Assembly: GCF_030253575.1 (NCBI RefSeq)
Contig: NC_080561.1
Span: 5,695,001 to 5,759,000, forward strand
Direction of reading: 5' to 3'
DNA length: 64,000 nucleotides
Origin: Rhododendron vialii
Taxonomy: Eukaryota; Streptophyta; Magnoliopsida; Ericales; Ericaceae
The position numbers were made by a program, and so were the translations under genes. Shown here piece by piece: positions 1 to 10,085 of the stretch (the first letter of the stretch is position 1; each line of letters begins with the position of its first letter). The notes beneath the pieces were generated by a model. That model was not told where the DNA came from. It saw only the letters and a list, made by a program, of their open reading frames with translations, and did not search any database.

Positions 1-902
1 TGGTTCTGACCTCTTCCTCGTCGACAGCAAGAGCAAGAGACGATTTCGACCCTAGAATACCTTTGGATGAGTCGTCATGGAGTTCCGTGGAACTTTGCGA
101 AAGACTCAAGGTTATCATATCAATTTCAAATTCAGTTGTTCTACTAACATCTTTACTTTTTCCTCTTTGTTAAACTTCATCTCATATCGAGTTGATTTTG
201 TTATGAAATTTTAAGATTTGGTATGCTCTGTCGAAGACCCTAGCTGAAAGGGCAGCATGGGAGTTCTGCAACGAGAACAAGATCGATTTAGTGACCGTTC
301 TCCCCTCATTTGTCGTCGGGCCTAGTTTGTCTCCTGAGTTATGCACTACTGCATCCGATGTCCTCGGCTTGCTTCAAGGTATCACAGTACATCCTAGTTA
401 ATTTGTTACCAATTTTGTACTAAGCCTTTTCACTATTTTGGTTTGTTTCTAACATGGTTGTGTTGCTTCAAATATAAAAAATAGGCAAGACCGCTAGCTT
501 TCAGTGGCACGGAAGGATGGGGTACGTGCACATTGACGATGTCGCCCGATGCCACATCCTTGTCTATGAGCACAAAAAAGCTCACGGACGGTACCTTTGC
601 AGCTCGATTGTTCTCGACAACAATGAGTTGGTCTCGATGCTGTCTGCCCGCTATCCGAACTTTCCTTTGCCCAAGAGGTTGGTGTTCCCGCCAAGCATGA
701 TGCATGTTTTTACAATGTGGTTCATGAGCTGATTTTTACAATGTGGGCTGTTTCCTGCAGGTTCGAGGCACTTGACAGGCCATACTATGAATGGAACACC
801 TCCAAGTTGACGAGTTTAGGATTCAAGTTCAAGTTGATCGAAGAGATGTTTGACGATTGCATTGCATCTTTAACGGCACAAGGACATCTTCGTTCGCCTT
901 AA
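1..902 (+). CDS. TKPR2: Tetraketide alpha-pyrone reductase 2-like (NAD(P)-dependent SDR), 3' part, 4 exons
   Basis: This is the C-terminal part of an extended short-chain dehydrogenase/reductase of the DFR/CCR-like group. Exons read 1-110, 216-378, 485-677 and 761-902; every junction is GT-AG and the frame is kept across all of them. The second exon opens with WYALSK, which holds the catalytic Tyr and Lys (YxxxK). It is followed by a proline-containing substrate-pocket stretch and GYVHIDDVAR. The tail, FKFKLIEEMFDDCIASL, is close to what I remember of Arabidopsis TKPR2 (CCRL6). TKPR2 reduces tetraketide alpha-pyrones in the tapetum on the way to sporopollenin. About 200 residues are visible; the Rossmann NAD(P)-binding N-terminus lies left of the window. 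No break is seen. Another CCR-like or DFR-like reductase is possible. Confidence 0.86.
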
Positions 903-1530
903 TTAAGCTAGAACTGGCTAGCTATATCATCATAACTATACTCCTTAGCTAAAATTTTACATTTTCGGATCTCGTACCTTTCCTTTGAGCTAGCCAATAT
1001 ATGGTTGGTGACAACTTCTACCTTCAGAGACATTAATTCATGCTATATGCCATGGAATGGCCATTAAGTATCTCACTCCGTATCTCAGAAAGTTTTTGTT
1101 TTACCATATTGATCCGTCAATAAAAGTTTTAAAGACTGTTTCGTACACATGTATGTTATTACACCGGCAGATATCAAATTTTATGAACAAAAATTGCATG
1201 CTATTGCTAACCTCAATTGTTACACAGCATGATCCGTTCCTGGACATTGTCTTACGAAATTAATCGAGGTGCATTGATCAATGCAAGTATGGAAAATTGA
1301 GACTTTCTTTGTTTGAGATTTTCTGACAAAGAAAGATGCAGGAGCAACAAAATCTAAGTAAATTAGTTTCACTGTCCACAGAATATGATCTGTTATTAGA
1401 CCTGGCACGATACATTGAATTCAACTTGAATATGTATGAGAGATTATTCAATGTTCTAGGCGATAATTTTTGGGACTAGTTCGTTACGTACCCATTTGAA
1501 AAAATTAATCAGTGCCCTATGCACGAGGTG
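903..1530. other. AT-rich intergenic sequence, no gene seen
   Basis: This is the 3' flank of the reductase gene. Short open frames exist but have no recognisable motif or codon bias. No clear repeat structure is visible up to the hAT element. Confidence 0.5.
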
Positions 1531-2070
1531 ATGGCACACAGGGGCGGCTCCAAGATTTAATTTAGCAGTGACAAAAATGTTCAGAAATTTTTACATACAA
1601 ATTTAACTATGTATACAATAGGGGATATTTATATTGGTTAAAAAATTTAATGGGCTTGCGTTATTTTTGTTTTGTGCAGTTATATTATCTGCTTACTCCA
1701 AAAAGTAAGGGAATTTTTACGTACTTTAGTTTTATGCAAATGATCCAGCGGGGACAAAATTTATATAAATACAATTTCAATACAGTTTTTGAATTTAGAG
1801 GATTCGCTTAAACCTCATTGACCCCATGCTAGAGCCGAATTTTGGGTTGGTGCTGTGCAGTCTAGTGCATAGCACTTTCAAGCCATCGGATCGTGCATCC
1901 GACGGCTCGGATCTCATCTTGGCAATCAACGATCGAAAGCCGTTCATTGCTAAGATGAGATTTGAACCGTCGGATGCACAATCCGACGACTCGGAAGTGC
2001 ACAGCACGGTGCTGTGCACACCACTGCACAACACCATCCCCAATTCGCTAGAGTTGCCCCTGATGTCACA
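1531..2070. mobile_element. Non-autonomous hAT element with 8-bp TSD
   Basis: The element spans 1539-2062. It starts CAGGGGCGGCTCCAAG and ends with the inverted GTTGCCCCTG. It is flanked by ATGGCACA (1531-1538) and ATGTCACA (2063-2070), an 8-bp duplication with one mismatch, which is the hAT signature. The left half is AT-rich filler; the right half is a long inverted repeat, listed separately. No transposase is encoded, so it would have needed one supplied in trans. A second element with similar ends lies at 8798-9212. Confidence 0.8.
1828..2053. repeat. Foldback inverted repeat inside the hAT element
   Basis: Two arms of about 110 bp are imperfect reverse complements. The left arm reads outward from CCGAATTTTGGGTTGGTGC and the right arm mirrors it. 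The arms contain GTGCTGTGCA, ATCCGACGG and, near the centre, ATCTCATCTTGGCAAT, which pairs with ATTGCTAAGATGAGAT. Short overlapping frames seen on both strands here come from this symmetry. It may be a nested foldback MITE. Confidence 0.75.
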
Positions 2071-3710
2071 GGAGCATTGATAAAATTTAGAATATAATAA
2101 CAAACTAGTTCCAAATATTACACGTGATGATACTTTGGAGCCACCGAATAATTTTCTAAATATAGTATTGGTCATTCGTTTTTGTACCAAAAATATAATT
2201 TATAAAACAGGGAATTAACAATTATCCCGAAGAATAGCAATTAAGTCCGAGATCATCCACGATCGAAGAGTAAAAAGTTAAGTTGCAATACGTTCAATTG
2301 ATTTGTAATTTAATTCAGAAAGTAAAGAGAAATTGGATTTTGATTTGGATTGATTAAACTAAAACTAAACTAGAAAGCAGATTAAAAGAGTTGTAAACTA
2401 ATTAAATGAGGGACTAGAGTTTCCGATTCAGTCGATCTTCCCTTGTAACGCAATTGTTTCGAAACCTAAGGTTCATATTCAACATTCAACCAGATCACCG
2501 TAGGGTAGCAATTTCTATCGATAATCCCCAAAAAGATAATCAAGATTCGTACTCCGTATAGGCTATCTCAACACGGCACAGATCGTCTCACTGGATTTAA
2601 ACACAGCACGACCCGTCTCACATTATATAGTCTATCTCAAAGCCTATCTCAGAACATTCAAAACCATTGTATGACAATGTTTGAAACCATAGATACAAAC
2701 ATAAAAGTGAAATCAGAAAAATAGTAATTATGAATCATCCAAAGTCATACAATTAATAGTTGAATAAAATTCCGAGAAATCTGAACAATCATATTACTTG
2801 GAGAAGCATCCTCGTCACCCTAGCTGGAGCGTTTAGCCGATCATGGAGTGTTGTGCGAAGTCGTGGCCACCGCCATGGCCTATTGCTGCATGGAAATGAG
2901 ATCTCTCAAAACAGAACTTGCTTCCTTTTATAGTTGTTGCTGTAAACCTCTTTGACCAGTAAAAGAGATTCACTGGGCCGCCATATATGCACGTGCAAAC
3001 AAAGGTTTGTTGGCCCATTTGTTTCTTTTAATTCAAATACCCAAATGGCCTTTCACTAGCAACACGTGGAAATTATTCCATCTCATTATTATGTTCCAAA
3101 ATATCCATCATGTAGGAATTTGATTAGGTGCTTCTCTCCTTCGTTCATCTAAACTTGGTCCTATCTCTTGATTAATATGATCGGCACTGTATAAAATTCT
3201 CCATTTAACTCCAAATGCCATCCAACAACTCCGTAGGTTCTAAAACACGAAAAACGAGTATCAAATCCCAAGTAATGCATTAAAAAGACATAAAAAACTT
3301 AAATTAGGGGGTAAATAGGCGTATTTACGCACCTATCAAGTAACAAACTAGTCCCAAAATTTACCCAAAAAACTCGCACATATCGGTTTTGAAATTCGGA
3401 TCAAAAGAAAGAAAAAAATCTGTTTTGAAATGTAACAAAGTAACAAACAAGTCCCACAACATCCCACAAATTAAAATGACACAGGTTCTGTACTAAGATC
3501 CATTTGGTGGTTCCTGGGTCACGTAGTGTCCAAACACCATTTTCACCATAAATTTATGAGGAGCTTCGGTCCCCAAGATTCTGTTGGGAAACAACCTCAA
3601 CCCTGCTCCCAGATCTCAGCCGCCAAACACCACACCACAGAAAAATGAAACCATGCATGTCTTTGAACTATTTGTAGAACCTTTTAGAGGATTCTGCTAT
3701 ATATGCTGAG
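2071..3710. other. Intergenic, probable old retroelement-derived sequence
   Basis: No gene is recognised. The stretch is AT-rich with degenerate repeats such as GGCTATCTCAACACGGCAC near 2563 and related 'ctatctca' phrases. It also has a segment ending GGCGTATTTACGCACC near 3318 that I associate with untranslated internal regions of plant LTR elements. No paired LTR or TSD was found, so the element type is left open. Confidence 0.3.
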
Positions 3711-3771
3711 CAATGTTTCAAAACCCGGACGGGTGGTTGACAGGTCAACCGGTCCGGTTTTTAAAACATTG
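3711..3771. repeat. Short palindromic element
   Basis: CAATGTTTCAAAACCCGGAC at the left is mirrored by GTCCGGTTTTTAAAACATTG at the right, with GGTTGAC/GTCAACC near the centre. This is a 60-bp hairpin of MITE type, without an identified TSD. Confidence 0.6.
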
Positions 3772-3837
3772 ATGCGGAGGGAAAAAGCACTCCAATCTAG
3801 AAACAAGTAACCAGAAAAGAAAGAGGTAAGAAAAGAG

Positions 3838-4169
3838 TCAAGAAGAAGTAGCCTGCTTCAGATAAGCTATGAGACCGGCACGCTCCTGTGGCTTCTTCAG
3901 TCCCGGAAAAACCATCTTGGTCCCAGGGATGTACTTCTTAGGGTTGTTCAAGTACTCGTACAACGTCTTCTCGTCCCAGATAACAGCCATGTTCTTGTTG
4001 GCAGCAGAATACGTGTACCCTGGAGCTGTTCCGGACCGTCTTCCGAAGAGGCCGTACAGATTTGGTCCTTGCTTGTGGTCGGCGCCTTTCTCGACGGTGT
4101 GGCACTGCGCGCACTTGATCTTGAAAATCTTCTCTCCTCTCTTAGGGTCTCCTGGGGGTGCTTCTCATT
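3838..4169 (-). pseudogene. Cytochrome c, intronless retrocopy, 5' end degraded
   Basis: On the minus strand one uninterrupted frame of about 107 codons encodes mitochondrial cytochrome c, the heme protein that carries electrons from complex III to complex IV. Visible are the heme attachment [15 protein letters not shown], the axial-ligand region [20 protein letters not shown] and a TGA stop at 3840-3838. The usual start (Met and the next few residues) is missing: upstream of EAPPGD the frame is shifted by about one base and meets stops. Plant cytochrome c genes, as I recall them, carry introns within this coding stretch and none is present here, so it is probably a retrocopy. No poly-A tail or TSD was found. 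Good conservation implies it is fairly young, or that a distant upstream exon supplies a start. Confidence 0.8.
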
Positions 4170-4223
4170 GATGTTCTACTCTACTCAGCTCCCTGTTCCA
4201 ATTTCTAAGCAACCGATCTCTTA

Positions 4224-4374
4224 AGAGCCGTTCGGCTAAATAAGTTAAATGACTTCTTTTTTTTTGTCTTTATTCATTTTTTTTTTGTATTTGTTTAAAA
4301 AAACTAACAAATACGAAAAAAATTAAATAATGACAAAAAAATAAGACAAGTGGCTTATTTAGCCAAACGACCCC
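4224..4374. mobile_element. Small hAT-type MITE
   Basis: The left end, AGAGCCGTTCGGCTAAATAAG, pairs with the right end, CTTATTTAGCCAAACGACCC. The middle is A/T runs that are also roughly complementary. The end sequence is typical of hAT MITEs in eudicots. No convincing 8-bp TSD is seen. Confidence 0.65.
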
Positions 4375-4534
4375 TTAGATGCTATCAACTTCTTTGGGAC
4401 CATTAATTTCATATCGAATTTTGCTCTGACTTTAAATTAGTCCCTTGCTAATGGACTGTAGGATTGATCTCCCAGAATCAATCAAGGTGTGTGTAAGCTA
4501 ATCTGATTATAAAATACAAGGCATTAGATCGATG

Positions 4535-4690
4535 CACGTGGTAGCTAATGGAGAACAAGATGTGCATGTAGAAATGATACATGCCACGTACGTTTGGTAG
4601 GTGTGACACGCAGTGCCACGTGTCAGCGCTTTCCCTGCCACGTGGCCTTCTCTAAACTTGGTTCCTCAAACTTCGTATAGTACTATAAAA
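4535..4690 (+). promoter_or_regulatory. Metallothionein promoter: three CACGTG boxes, RY-like motif, TATA box
   Basis: CACGTG cores lie at 4535-4540, 4617-4622 and 4639-4644. The last two sit in GCCACGTGTC and GCCACGTGGC, which are strong G-box/ABRE contexts. TGCATG at 4563-4568 is the RY-motif core. TATAAAA lies at 4684-4690, about 85 bp before the start codon. ABRE plus RY is the known layout of ABA/ABI3-controlled seed promoters, which fits a type 4 metallothionein. The regulatory role is inferred. Confidence 0.75.
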
Positions 4691-4772
4691 ACACCGCCCG
4701 CCGTTTGCTTAGGCTAGCTATGGAACAAACCACACCAACCGAGTAATTGAGAAGAAAGAAAGTAAGGATAGA

Positions 4773-4855
4773 ATGACAGACGCCAGGGGAAGCAGTGGTA
4801 TTTGCAGCGACAGTTGTGGCTGCCCTTCTCCGTGCCTCGGCGGCACGTCCTGCAG

Positions 4856-4891
<36 letters not shown>

Positions 4892-5430
4892 CGATTCCGA
4901 AGAGCAACGTTACGCACACAACTTTAAAACTGAACACAACTGTTTTCGAAACGGATCGTGCACACGGGTTCATATGTATCGAACAGTTTCGGATGCAGAG
5001 TTTGTGTGGATGAACTTTCTGTTTCAGGGTTGTGAATATATGTATGCAGAGTTTGTGTGGATGAACTTTCTGTTTCGGGGTTGTGAATATATGTATTTGT
5101 TTTTCATTTTTTTACCGATTTGTAATTTTGGGGTAGGAGCTTTTTCGGTATTAATTGTGTCGTGTGTACTCTTGAAAAGTGTCAATTTTTGTCTCTGCTT
5201 ATTTTCCCATGAAAACTCAGAACTCTGAAAATTTGCCGTCTGTCTCTCCTTGTGCATGCAGCTGCTATACTACAACCGGAATACCAAGCGCAAACGACCC
5301 GAACGTAGAGCACCAGAAATGCGCGTGCGGGGAGCATTGCGGGTGCAACCCTTGCACCTGCACCAAGAGAATGACCAACGCTTCCGGCTGCAACTGCGGC
5401 GACGGTTGCACCTGTGTTTCCTGTGCTTAA
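4773..5430 (+). CDS. MT4: Type 4 (seed, Ec-type) metallothionein, 2 exons
   Basis: Exon 1 is 4773-4855 and exon 2 is 5262-5430, joined across a GT-AG intron inside an AGC serine codon to give 83 residues. There are 17 cysteines in three clusters of 6, 6 and 5 (first at residue 11, last at 82) and two histidines (45 and 53), as in the plant Ec/type 4 family. Key motifs are CGCPSPC, CACGEHCGCNPC and CGDGCTCVSCA. The protein is cytosolic; in this family it binds zinc and stores it in maturing seeds. The start is the first ATG after the TATA box, and the N-terminus MTDARGSSG matches family length. Poly-A-like AATAAA repeats follow at 5472-5488. The intron holds a CT run directly at its donor and a 51-bp tandem duplication. 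Confidence 0.93.
4859..4887. repeat. (CT)n microsatellite at the metallothionein intron donor
   Basis: An uninterrupted CT run of about 14 units begins three bases after the donor GT of the intron. Its reverse complement gives spurious arginine/glutamate-rich frames. Confidence 0.95.
4993..5094. repeat. 51-bp tandem duplication in the metallothionein intron
   Basis: Two nearly identical 51-bp units start with ATGCAGAGTTTGTGTGGATG at 4993 and 5044. They differ at one visible base (CAGGG versus CGGGG). Confidence 0.93.
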
Positions 5431-6011
5431 AAACATGTGTTAGCGTTACATACATTGTGCATGTACCGGTATAAATAAATAAATAAAAAGTAGTGTGCAA
5501 GTAATTAATACTACTAATACCCTAATGAAAACAGGCTTAATTAGGTGTTTAGGCCTGTTGGCCTGTGTGTGTGGTGCTTTGGGACGTTTTAGCATCTTGT
5601 ATGTAAGGTGTGCTGGCTGTCGTCTGTGTTGTTTGTATTACAGCGTATAAATAAATGGGCGTTGTTGGTACGTTTATGTGACATTTCACTTGTGTGGGAG
5701 TGCATTTTGTGTAGTGTAAACTCTCTATTTTTTATCCTCATAATTTGAACAAAGGCAAGTAACGATATGATCGGATCAAATATCGTTTGGAAATTTAATG
5801 GATTTTAGAAAAACAAACTTGATTCTTGTAAAAAAAGAGTCGAAACACTGTACGAAATTCTGAACGAAATTCTGAACGTAGTTGTGTTTGGAATTGTTGG
5901 ATTCATGTAGGCTCACGTGCATTGAACAGTTATGGGCACACTTGTTTCTAGGGTTGTATTTGTGTTTGTAGGCAGGCCGGCCGAGGGGTAAGCCCCGCAA
6001 ATCCGCCGGCT
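5431..6011. other. 3' flank of the metallothionein gene
   Basis: It carries polyadenylation-like AATAAA motifs near 5475 and 5646 and GT-rich stretches typical of a plant 3' UTR and downstream region. No further gene is visible. Confidence 0.5.
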
Positions 6012-6145
6012 CGGGCAACCCCCGGCAAGGGGCAACAAAAAAAAAAAATTGTATATATATTAAAAAAAAATTGAAATCGGCGGGCAACCCCCAGCAAGGG
6101 GCAACAAAAAAAATTTGTATATATATTAAAAAAAAATTGAAATCC
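6012..6145. repeat. 69-bp tandem duplication
   Basis: CGGGCAACCCCCGGCAAGGG followed by A-runs and GTATATATATT is repeated from 6081 with a slightly shorter A-run. It is non-coding. Confidence 0.85.
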
Positions 6146-6950
6146 AACAAAAAAAAATGTAGGGAAATAATCCATTTTTTTTTTTACAAATTCAAAAAAA
6201 AAATTGTAAAGATGTATAGTTTCTAATAAAATTATGATACTTGAAAAAATTAGGAGGGCAAACAAAGAGTTTTCTATGCCTGGGGTAAATAAGAGAGAAA
6301 ATTAAAAGGGCAAAAATTAAGAAGGCAAATTAAAAGGACATTATATACCAGATATAAGAAGAAGAAAAAAGAAAAGGGACGTGAAATGGGAATCAGAAGG
6401 GATGAGACTTCATTTATCCCAAATTTTTCATACCTCATTCAAACCTAATTTTCAAGAAGAAAAAAATATCCAAGTCGTTGACGCCAATCAAAGAGCCAAG
6501 AGCAAGAGGCAAGAACATATTCAACTTCAATTTGCCTACGCCGAGTTGCCTGCCGATCAAAGTCTTCTCAGTTCTCATCTCGCCTTAGACCCTCGCCCCT
6601 CGGTAGTAACGACTAAAGAGTCTAAGACTCCAACAGTAAGTGAACTTCACTTCTTTCTTCTTGATTTGAATAATAATTGAATCTTTTATTTATTCTTTGA
6701 TTTTTTTGTTCGGTTGAATTGGTTAGTGGAGGAGGAGTGGAGACTAAATTAATATAAAAATGGTAGTGGGGCATCAATGCATAATAAATTCATAGGGATT
6801 GTGAGTGTTTTTTTTTTCCATACCTATTTATGCATAATAAATTCAGAGCATAAGTATAAAATGTGACGGCCTTTTTTTAGTCTCATAGTTGGACTGATTT
6901 AGTGGTTTGGTAATTAGTAGGATTAAAGATTACTTGTATTGGATTTTTGA
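6146..6950. other. A-rich intergenic sequence upstream of the hAT transposase remnant
   Basis: Long A/T homopolymers. One open frame at 6381-6680 shows no recognisable family. It could be the 5' leader of the hAT transposase remnant that follows. Confidence 0.35.
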
Positions 6951-6953
6951 TTG

Positions 6954-7905
6954 ATGAGGTGTACTAATATAGGTACCATGACGAACAACGAGAATGACAA
7001 GAATAGAGTGAGAGTGCACAAACAAAAATCTAGGTCTCAAAATAGAAAAGTGAGGCAACGAAAGGATGGAATAGAAAAATCACTAGTGGGTTCAATATCT
7101 AGTCTCTTTAATGCGAAAAAACAAAAATCTCTTCTTTCAAGTCAAGTTGAAGAAGCAAGTGATGAAGAATTTGGGGAGGATGATGTGAATAATGATCTTA
7201 GAGATAAAGGTGTTGATGAAGAAGCTAGTGGCGCAAATACGGGTGACGTTCATGAGGAACCTATTAGTGAAGATGTTGATGTAGCAAATGAAGAATTTAG
7301 AGAGGGGCATAATGAAGGCCCTACTCCTATGAATGAAAATGTTGGGGATGAAGAACGAGAGTATGCTTGACCTTGAGAAAGATGTTGATGTGAACTACGA
7401 TCCGGGATTGTGGAGAAGTATTAATGATTCTAAGAGGATAATGTTAGTTCTACGAGGTCCAATTAAGATCGTAAGAGAGAATGATGCATTTCTAAAAGAA
7501 GGTACTCGTGGGAGACACTTTTCTTTCCATCTTTACATTTGTGATCTTCCAAATGGTGAGAAGCAAGAAAGGAAGTGGCTTGTGTATTCAAATGAGTTGA
7601 ACAAGGTCTTTTGTACATTTTTGTTGCAAGTTATTCAAGCATAAAACAATGACAACTAGTTTGGCCGGAGAGGGAACTAGTGATTGGCATAACCTTCAAT
7701 TCCTACAAAGCTAAGATACAATGAAAGGAATGTAGAACATATCACCAATGTCGTGAGGTGGGTGAACTTGCAAAAGGGACTTCAACAAAAAGCAACAATT
7801 GACAAGAAAATGGAAGATCTAATCGACAAAGAGAGAGTTCGTTGGAAGATGATACTACTTCGAATAATTGGGGTTGTTATTGTTATTGTAAGTTTTTTTT
7901 TCTTG
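6954..7905 (+). pseudogene. hAT transposase (TTF-type zinc finger class), N-terminal part, frameshifted
   Basis: The 5' part of a plant hAT transposase of the 'zinc finger MYM-type/TTF' group. An ATG at 6954 opens a basic then acidic N-terminal region (about 130 residues, ending near 7370). In an overlapping frame from about 7372 comes the conserved YDPGLW, GPI, GRHFS and NGEKQERKWLVYS block that leads into the TTF zinc finger. A one-base shift near 7615 splits the Cys-Cys-Lys part of the finger, and another stop follows near 7712. The block then resumes at 7720-7905 with HITNVV, IDKKMEDLIDKE and LLRIIG, where the protein normally enters its RNase H-like core. The core, dimerisation domain and DDE residues are absent, so the copy is truncated and inactive. 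No matching terminal repeats were identified. Confidence 0.8.
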
Positions 7906-8428
7906 TATGGTTTTTTTTTTATATACTTAAAATACTAAGCGGGTAACCAAGCTTGAGATCGGGCTTGGCCAAGCCAAATGTCGGAGCCGGCACTGTTTGT
8001 AGGGTTGCTCGTTCTTTTCTATGCGATGAAATTGGAAACAACTTTCACACTTATTATAAGTCCAATTCAACCACTCGCTCATTAGGAGTAGAAACAATCT
8101 CAAACAATCCCATTAATCGATATTACCGTATTGTCCGTTTGATGCATGGAATGAGACATTGAGAATTTTTTTTCCCTATTTTCTTGTATGTCAATGGGTT
8201 GTCATGTATGGTTTTTGAAATTTATTCTATTTTCTTTCAAAAAAAATTGAGCAAAATTCTACAACAATAAAAAACAAAACAAAAGATGAAAAAGAAGATG
8301 ATAGGTTTCATTTGTTATGTTTGTTTTAATAGAGCAATGAATAAAAGTAAAAAATTGAGGGAATTTTATGTAAGAGAGAGTTAAGAGGAGAGTTTAATTT
8401 TATTTTAGGTAACTATATTCTTACTCGT
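7906..8428. other. AT-rich sequence after the hAT remnant
   Basis: No gene recognised. One 69-codon frame near 7953 has no motif. It may be a degenerate remainder of the same transposon. Confidence 0.3.
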
Positions 8429-8589
8429 TAAGGCTCGTAAACAAATTCGAGTATTTCGACTTGAACTTAGGTAAGTTCGGCTTGTCAAATTTTCATTAAA
8501 GTCGAGTTCGTCTCGAGCTCGTTTTAAAATTTAATAAACAAATTTAAACATTCTAAAGCTTGGCTTGATTCAGCTCGGTTGCAGCCTTA
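8429..8589. mobile_element. 'GAGCTCG'-family hAT-type MITE
   Basis: The ends TAAGGCTCGTAAAC and GGTTGCAGCCTTA are imperfect inverted repeats. The interior has GAGTTCGTCTCGAGCTCG, the subterminal phrase also seen in the element at 35709-36537. No TSD resolved. Confidence 0.55.
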
Positions 8590-8789
8590 GTTTTAGACTA
8601 TTTGAAAGGGGAGATTTTTGTAATTTTTTGGATCAAGCGATAGTAGAATACAAGTATAAGAATAAGAAATATTTACGTATGTCTTGGATTTTAAGTATCC
8701 TAAACTTTTTATTTTTGACCCTCAACAAATTTTTTTAAACTCAACTCGAGTGTGTCTTGGATTCACATGCAACTCATCGAATTGGGGCT

Positions 8790-9220
8790 CTTTGAGTCAG
8801 GGGGCTGAGCTATGTTGGGGCCTGGGTTCCTGGCTCCCCAAATGTCTGAGTTTTAAAATTTTATTTTTTATATACTTGAACTTGAATATTATTGATAATT
8901 ATTCGTAAATAATTACTTATAATCTTAATGATTGTGGTTTGATTTGATAAGAAATTAGTTATTTTACATTTTTATTTTTAAATTTCTTTCATAAATAAAA
9001 AATAAGCACGTGGCAATTGAAGTCGTCTAAAGAAAAAAAAAATGATTGGTATATTTTAACTGCATTAGGCTAGAATTATTTTAATGTATAAATGTAATGT
9101 ATTGAAAAACAAAAATCTAATGATACAATAAATATATGTTCCGATAAAAAAAAAAATACTGTATGTCTATTAAGCTGGCATTTCCGGGTTTAAAATCCTG
9201 GCTCCGCCACTGCTTTGAGC
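8790..9220. mobile_element. Non-autonomous hAT element with 8-bp TSD
   Basis: The element is 8798-9212, beginning CAGGGGGCTGAGC and ending GGCTCCGCCACTG. It is flanked by CTTTGAGT (8790-8797) and CTTTGAGC (9213-9220), 7 of 8 identical. The AT-rich interior has no coding. Its ends resemble those of the element at 1539-2062, so both may have been mobilised by one transposase family. Confidence 0.78.
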
Positions 9221-9327
9221 GTAATTGTTTCTAGAGTCCGAGCCTATGACACCCAAACTACACCGATCCAACTTTGGATCAAACATTATTTCCCTCGTCA
9301 AAACAAGGCAATCGATCTGCTTTTGCT

Positions 9328-9675
9328 AAATCACCCGTTAATAACGGCAGTAAAGGAAGAATTACTTTACGCGTCCACATCCATTTTCCAGATGAGAGAA
9401 TGATTTGTTTCGTAAAATGAAAAATAAATACTTAAAAAATAATAACTTGAATGGAATGTCGCCTAAATCATCCATTAATACCGACAGTAAAAGAAGAAAT
9501 TACTATACGCGTCCACATTCACTTTGTGAGAGAATCACTTGTCTTGTAAAATAAGAAATAAATACTTAAAAAAAAAAAACTTTAACGAAACAGGCCTAAA
9601 TCACCCATTAATTACGGCAGTAAAAGGAAGAAATTACTGTACACGTCCACATCCACTTTCCCCAAATCGCACGTT
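9328..9675. repeat. Three tandem units of about 135 bp
   Basis: Units start with AAATCACCCGTTAATA at 9328 and near-identical sequence at 9465 and 9598. They share GGCAGTAAAAGGAAGAAATT and ACGCGTCCACATCC. Spacings are 137 and 133 bp and the third unit is partial. Non-coding. Confidence 0.85.
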
Positions 9676-9916
9676 CAAAGCTAATGGATCAGATCGATCA
9701 GACTTTCAGTAGAAGCTCGAGGTTAGTTTTCAATGAAATTTGAATTTAGTAAAGTTTAAAGAAAGACTGGCCGTCGGAAACCCCCCAAGCACGGCGCACA
9801 TGTCAATTAGACCCAAAGCTAATTGGGTCTCGATCAGCTCGTATACCGCAGAAATGGTCTTGTGGACGGCTAAAATGATCGCTATGGCAGAAATGGTCCC
9901 GTGGACGGTACGGCGA

Positions 9917-10085
9917 TTGAAGATGGTTTCCATCAATAAATTCATGAGAAAATGTTCTCTATTAATAAGTTGTTTAGCTTTGGACGGCGGGAAAATAGTC
10001 TCTATCAATAAATTCATGAGAAAATGTTCTCTATTAATAAGTTTTTAGCGTGTTGGACGGCGAGAAAATGGTCTCTATATTATTG
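9917..10085. repeat. Tandem units of about 72 bp
   Basis: ATCAATAAATTCATGAGAAA and the following TGTTCTCTATTAATAAGTT recur at 9932 and 10004, with a partial third unit from about 10071. Each is preceded by a GGACGGCG-like phrase. Confidence 0.85.

Noticed and set aside
1795-2190. 131-codon minus-strand frame with repeated SSELG/CTS phrases
   Set aside because: It lies on the foldback arms of a hAT element; the repeats reflect the inverted DNA.
4683-5013. Ser/Leu- and Arg/Glu-rich frames over the metallothionein intron
   Set aside because: They are created by the CT run at the intron donor and conflict with the spliced 83-residue frame.
5776-6265. Phe/Ile-rich minus-strand frames of 105-124 codons
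   Set aside because: They are translations of T/A runs and the 69-bp tandem duplication.
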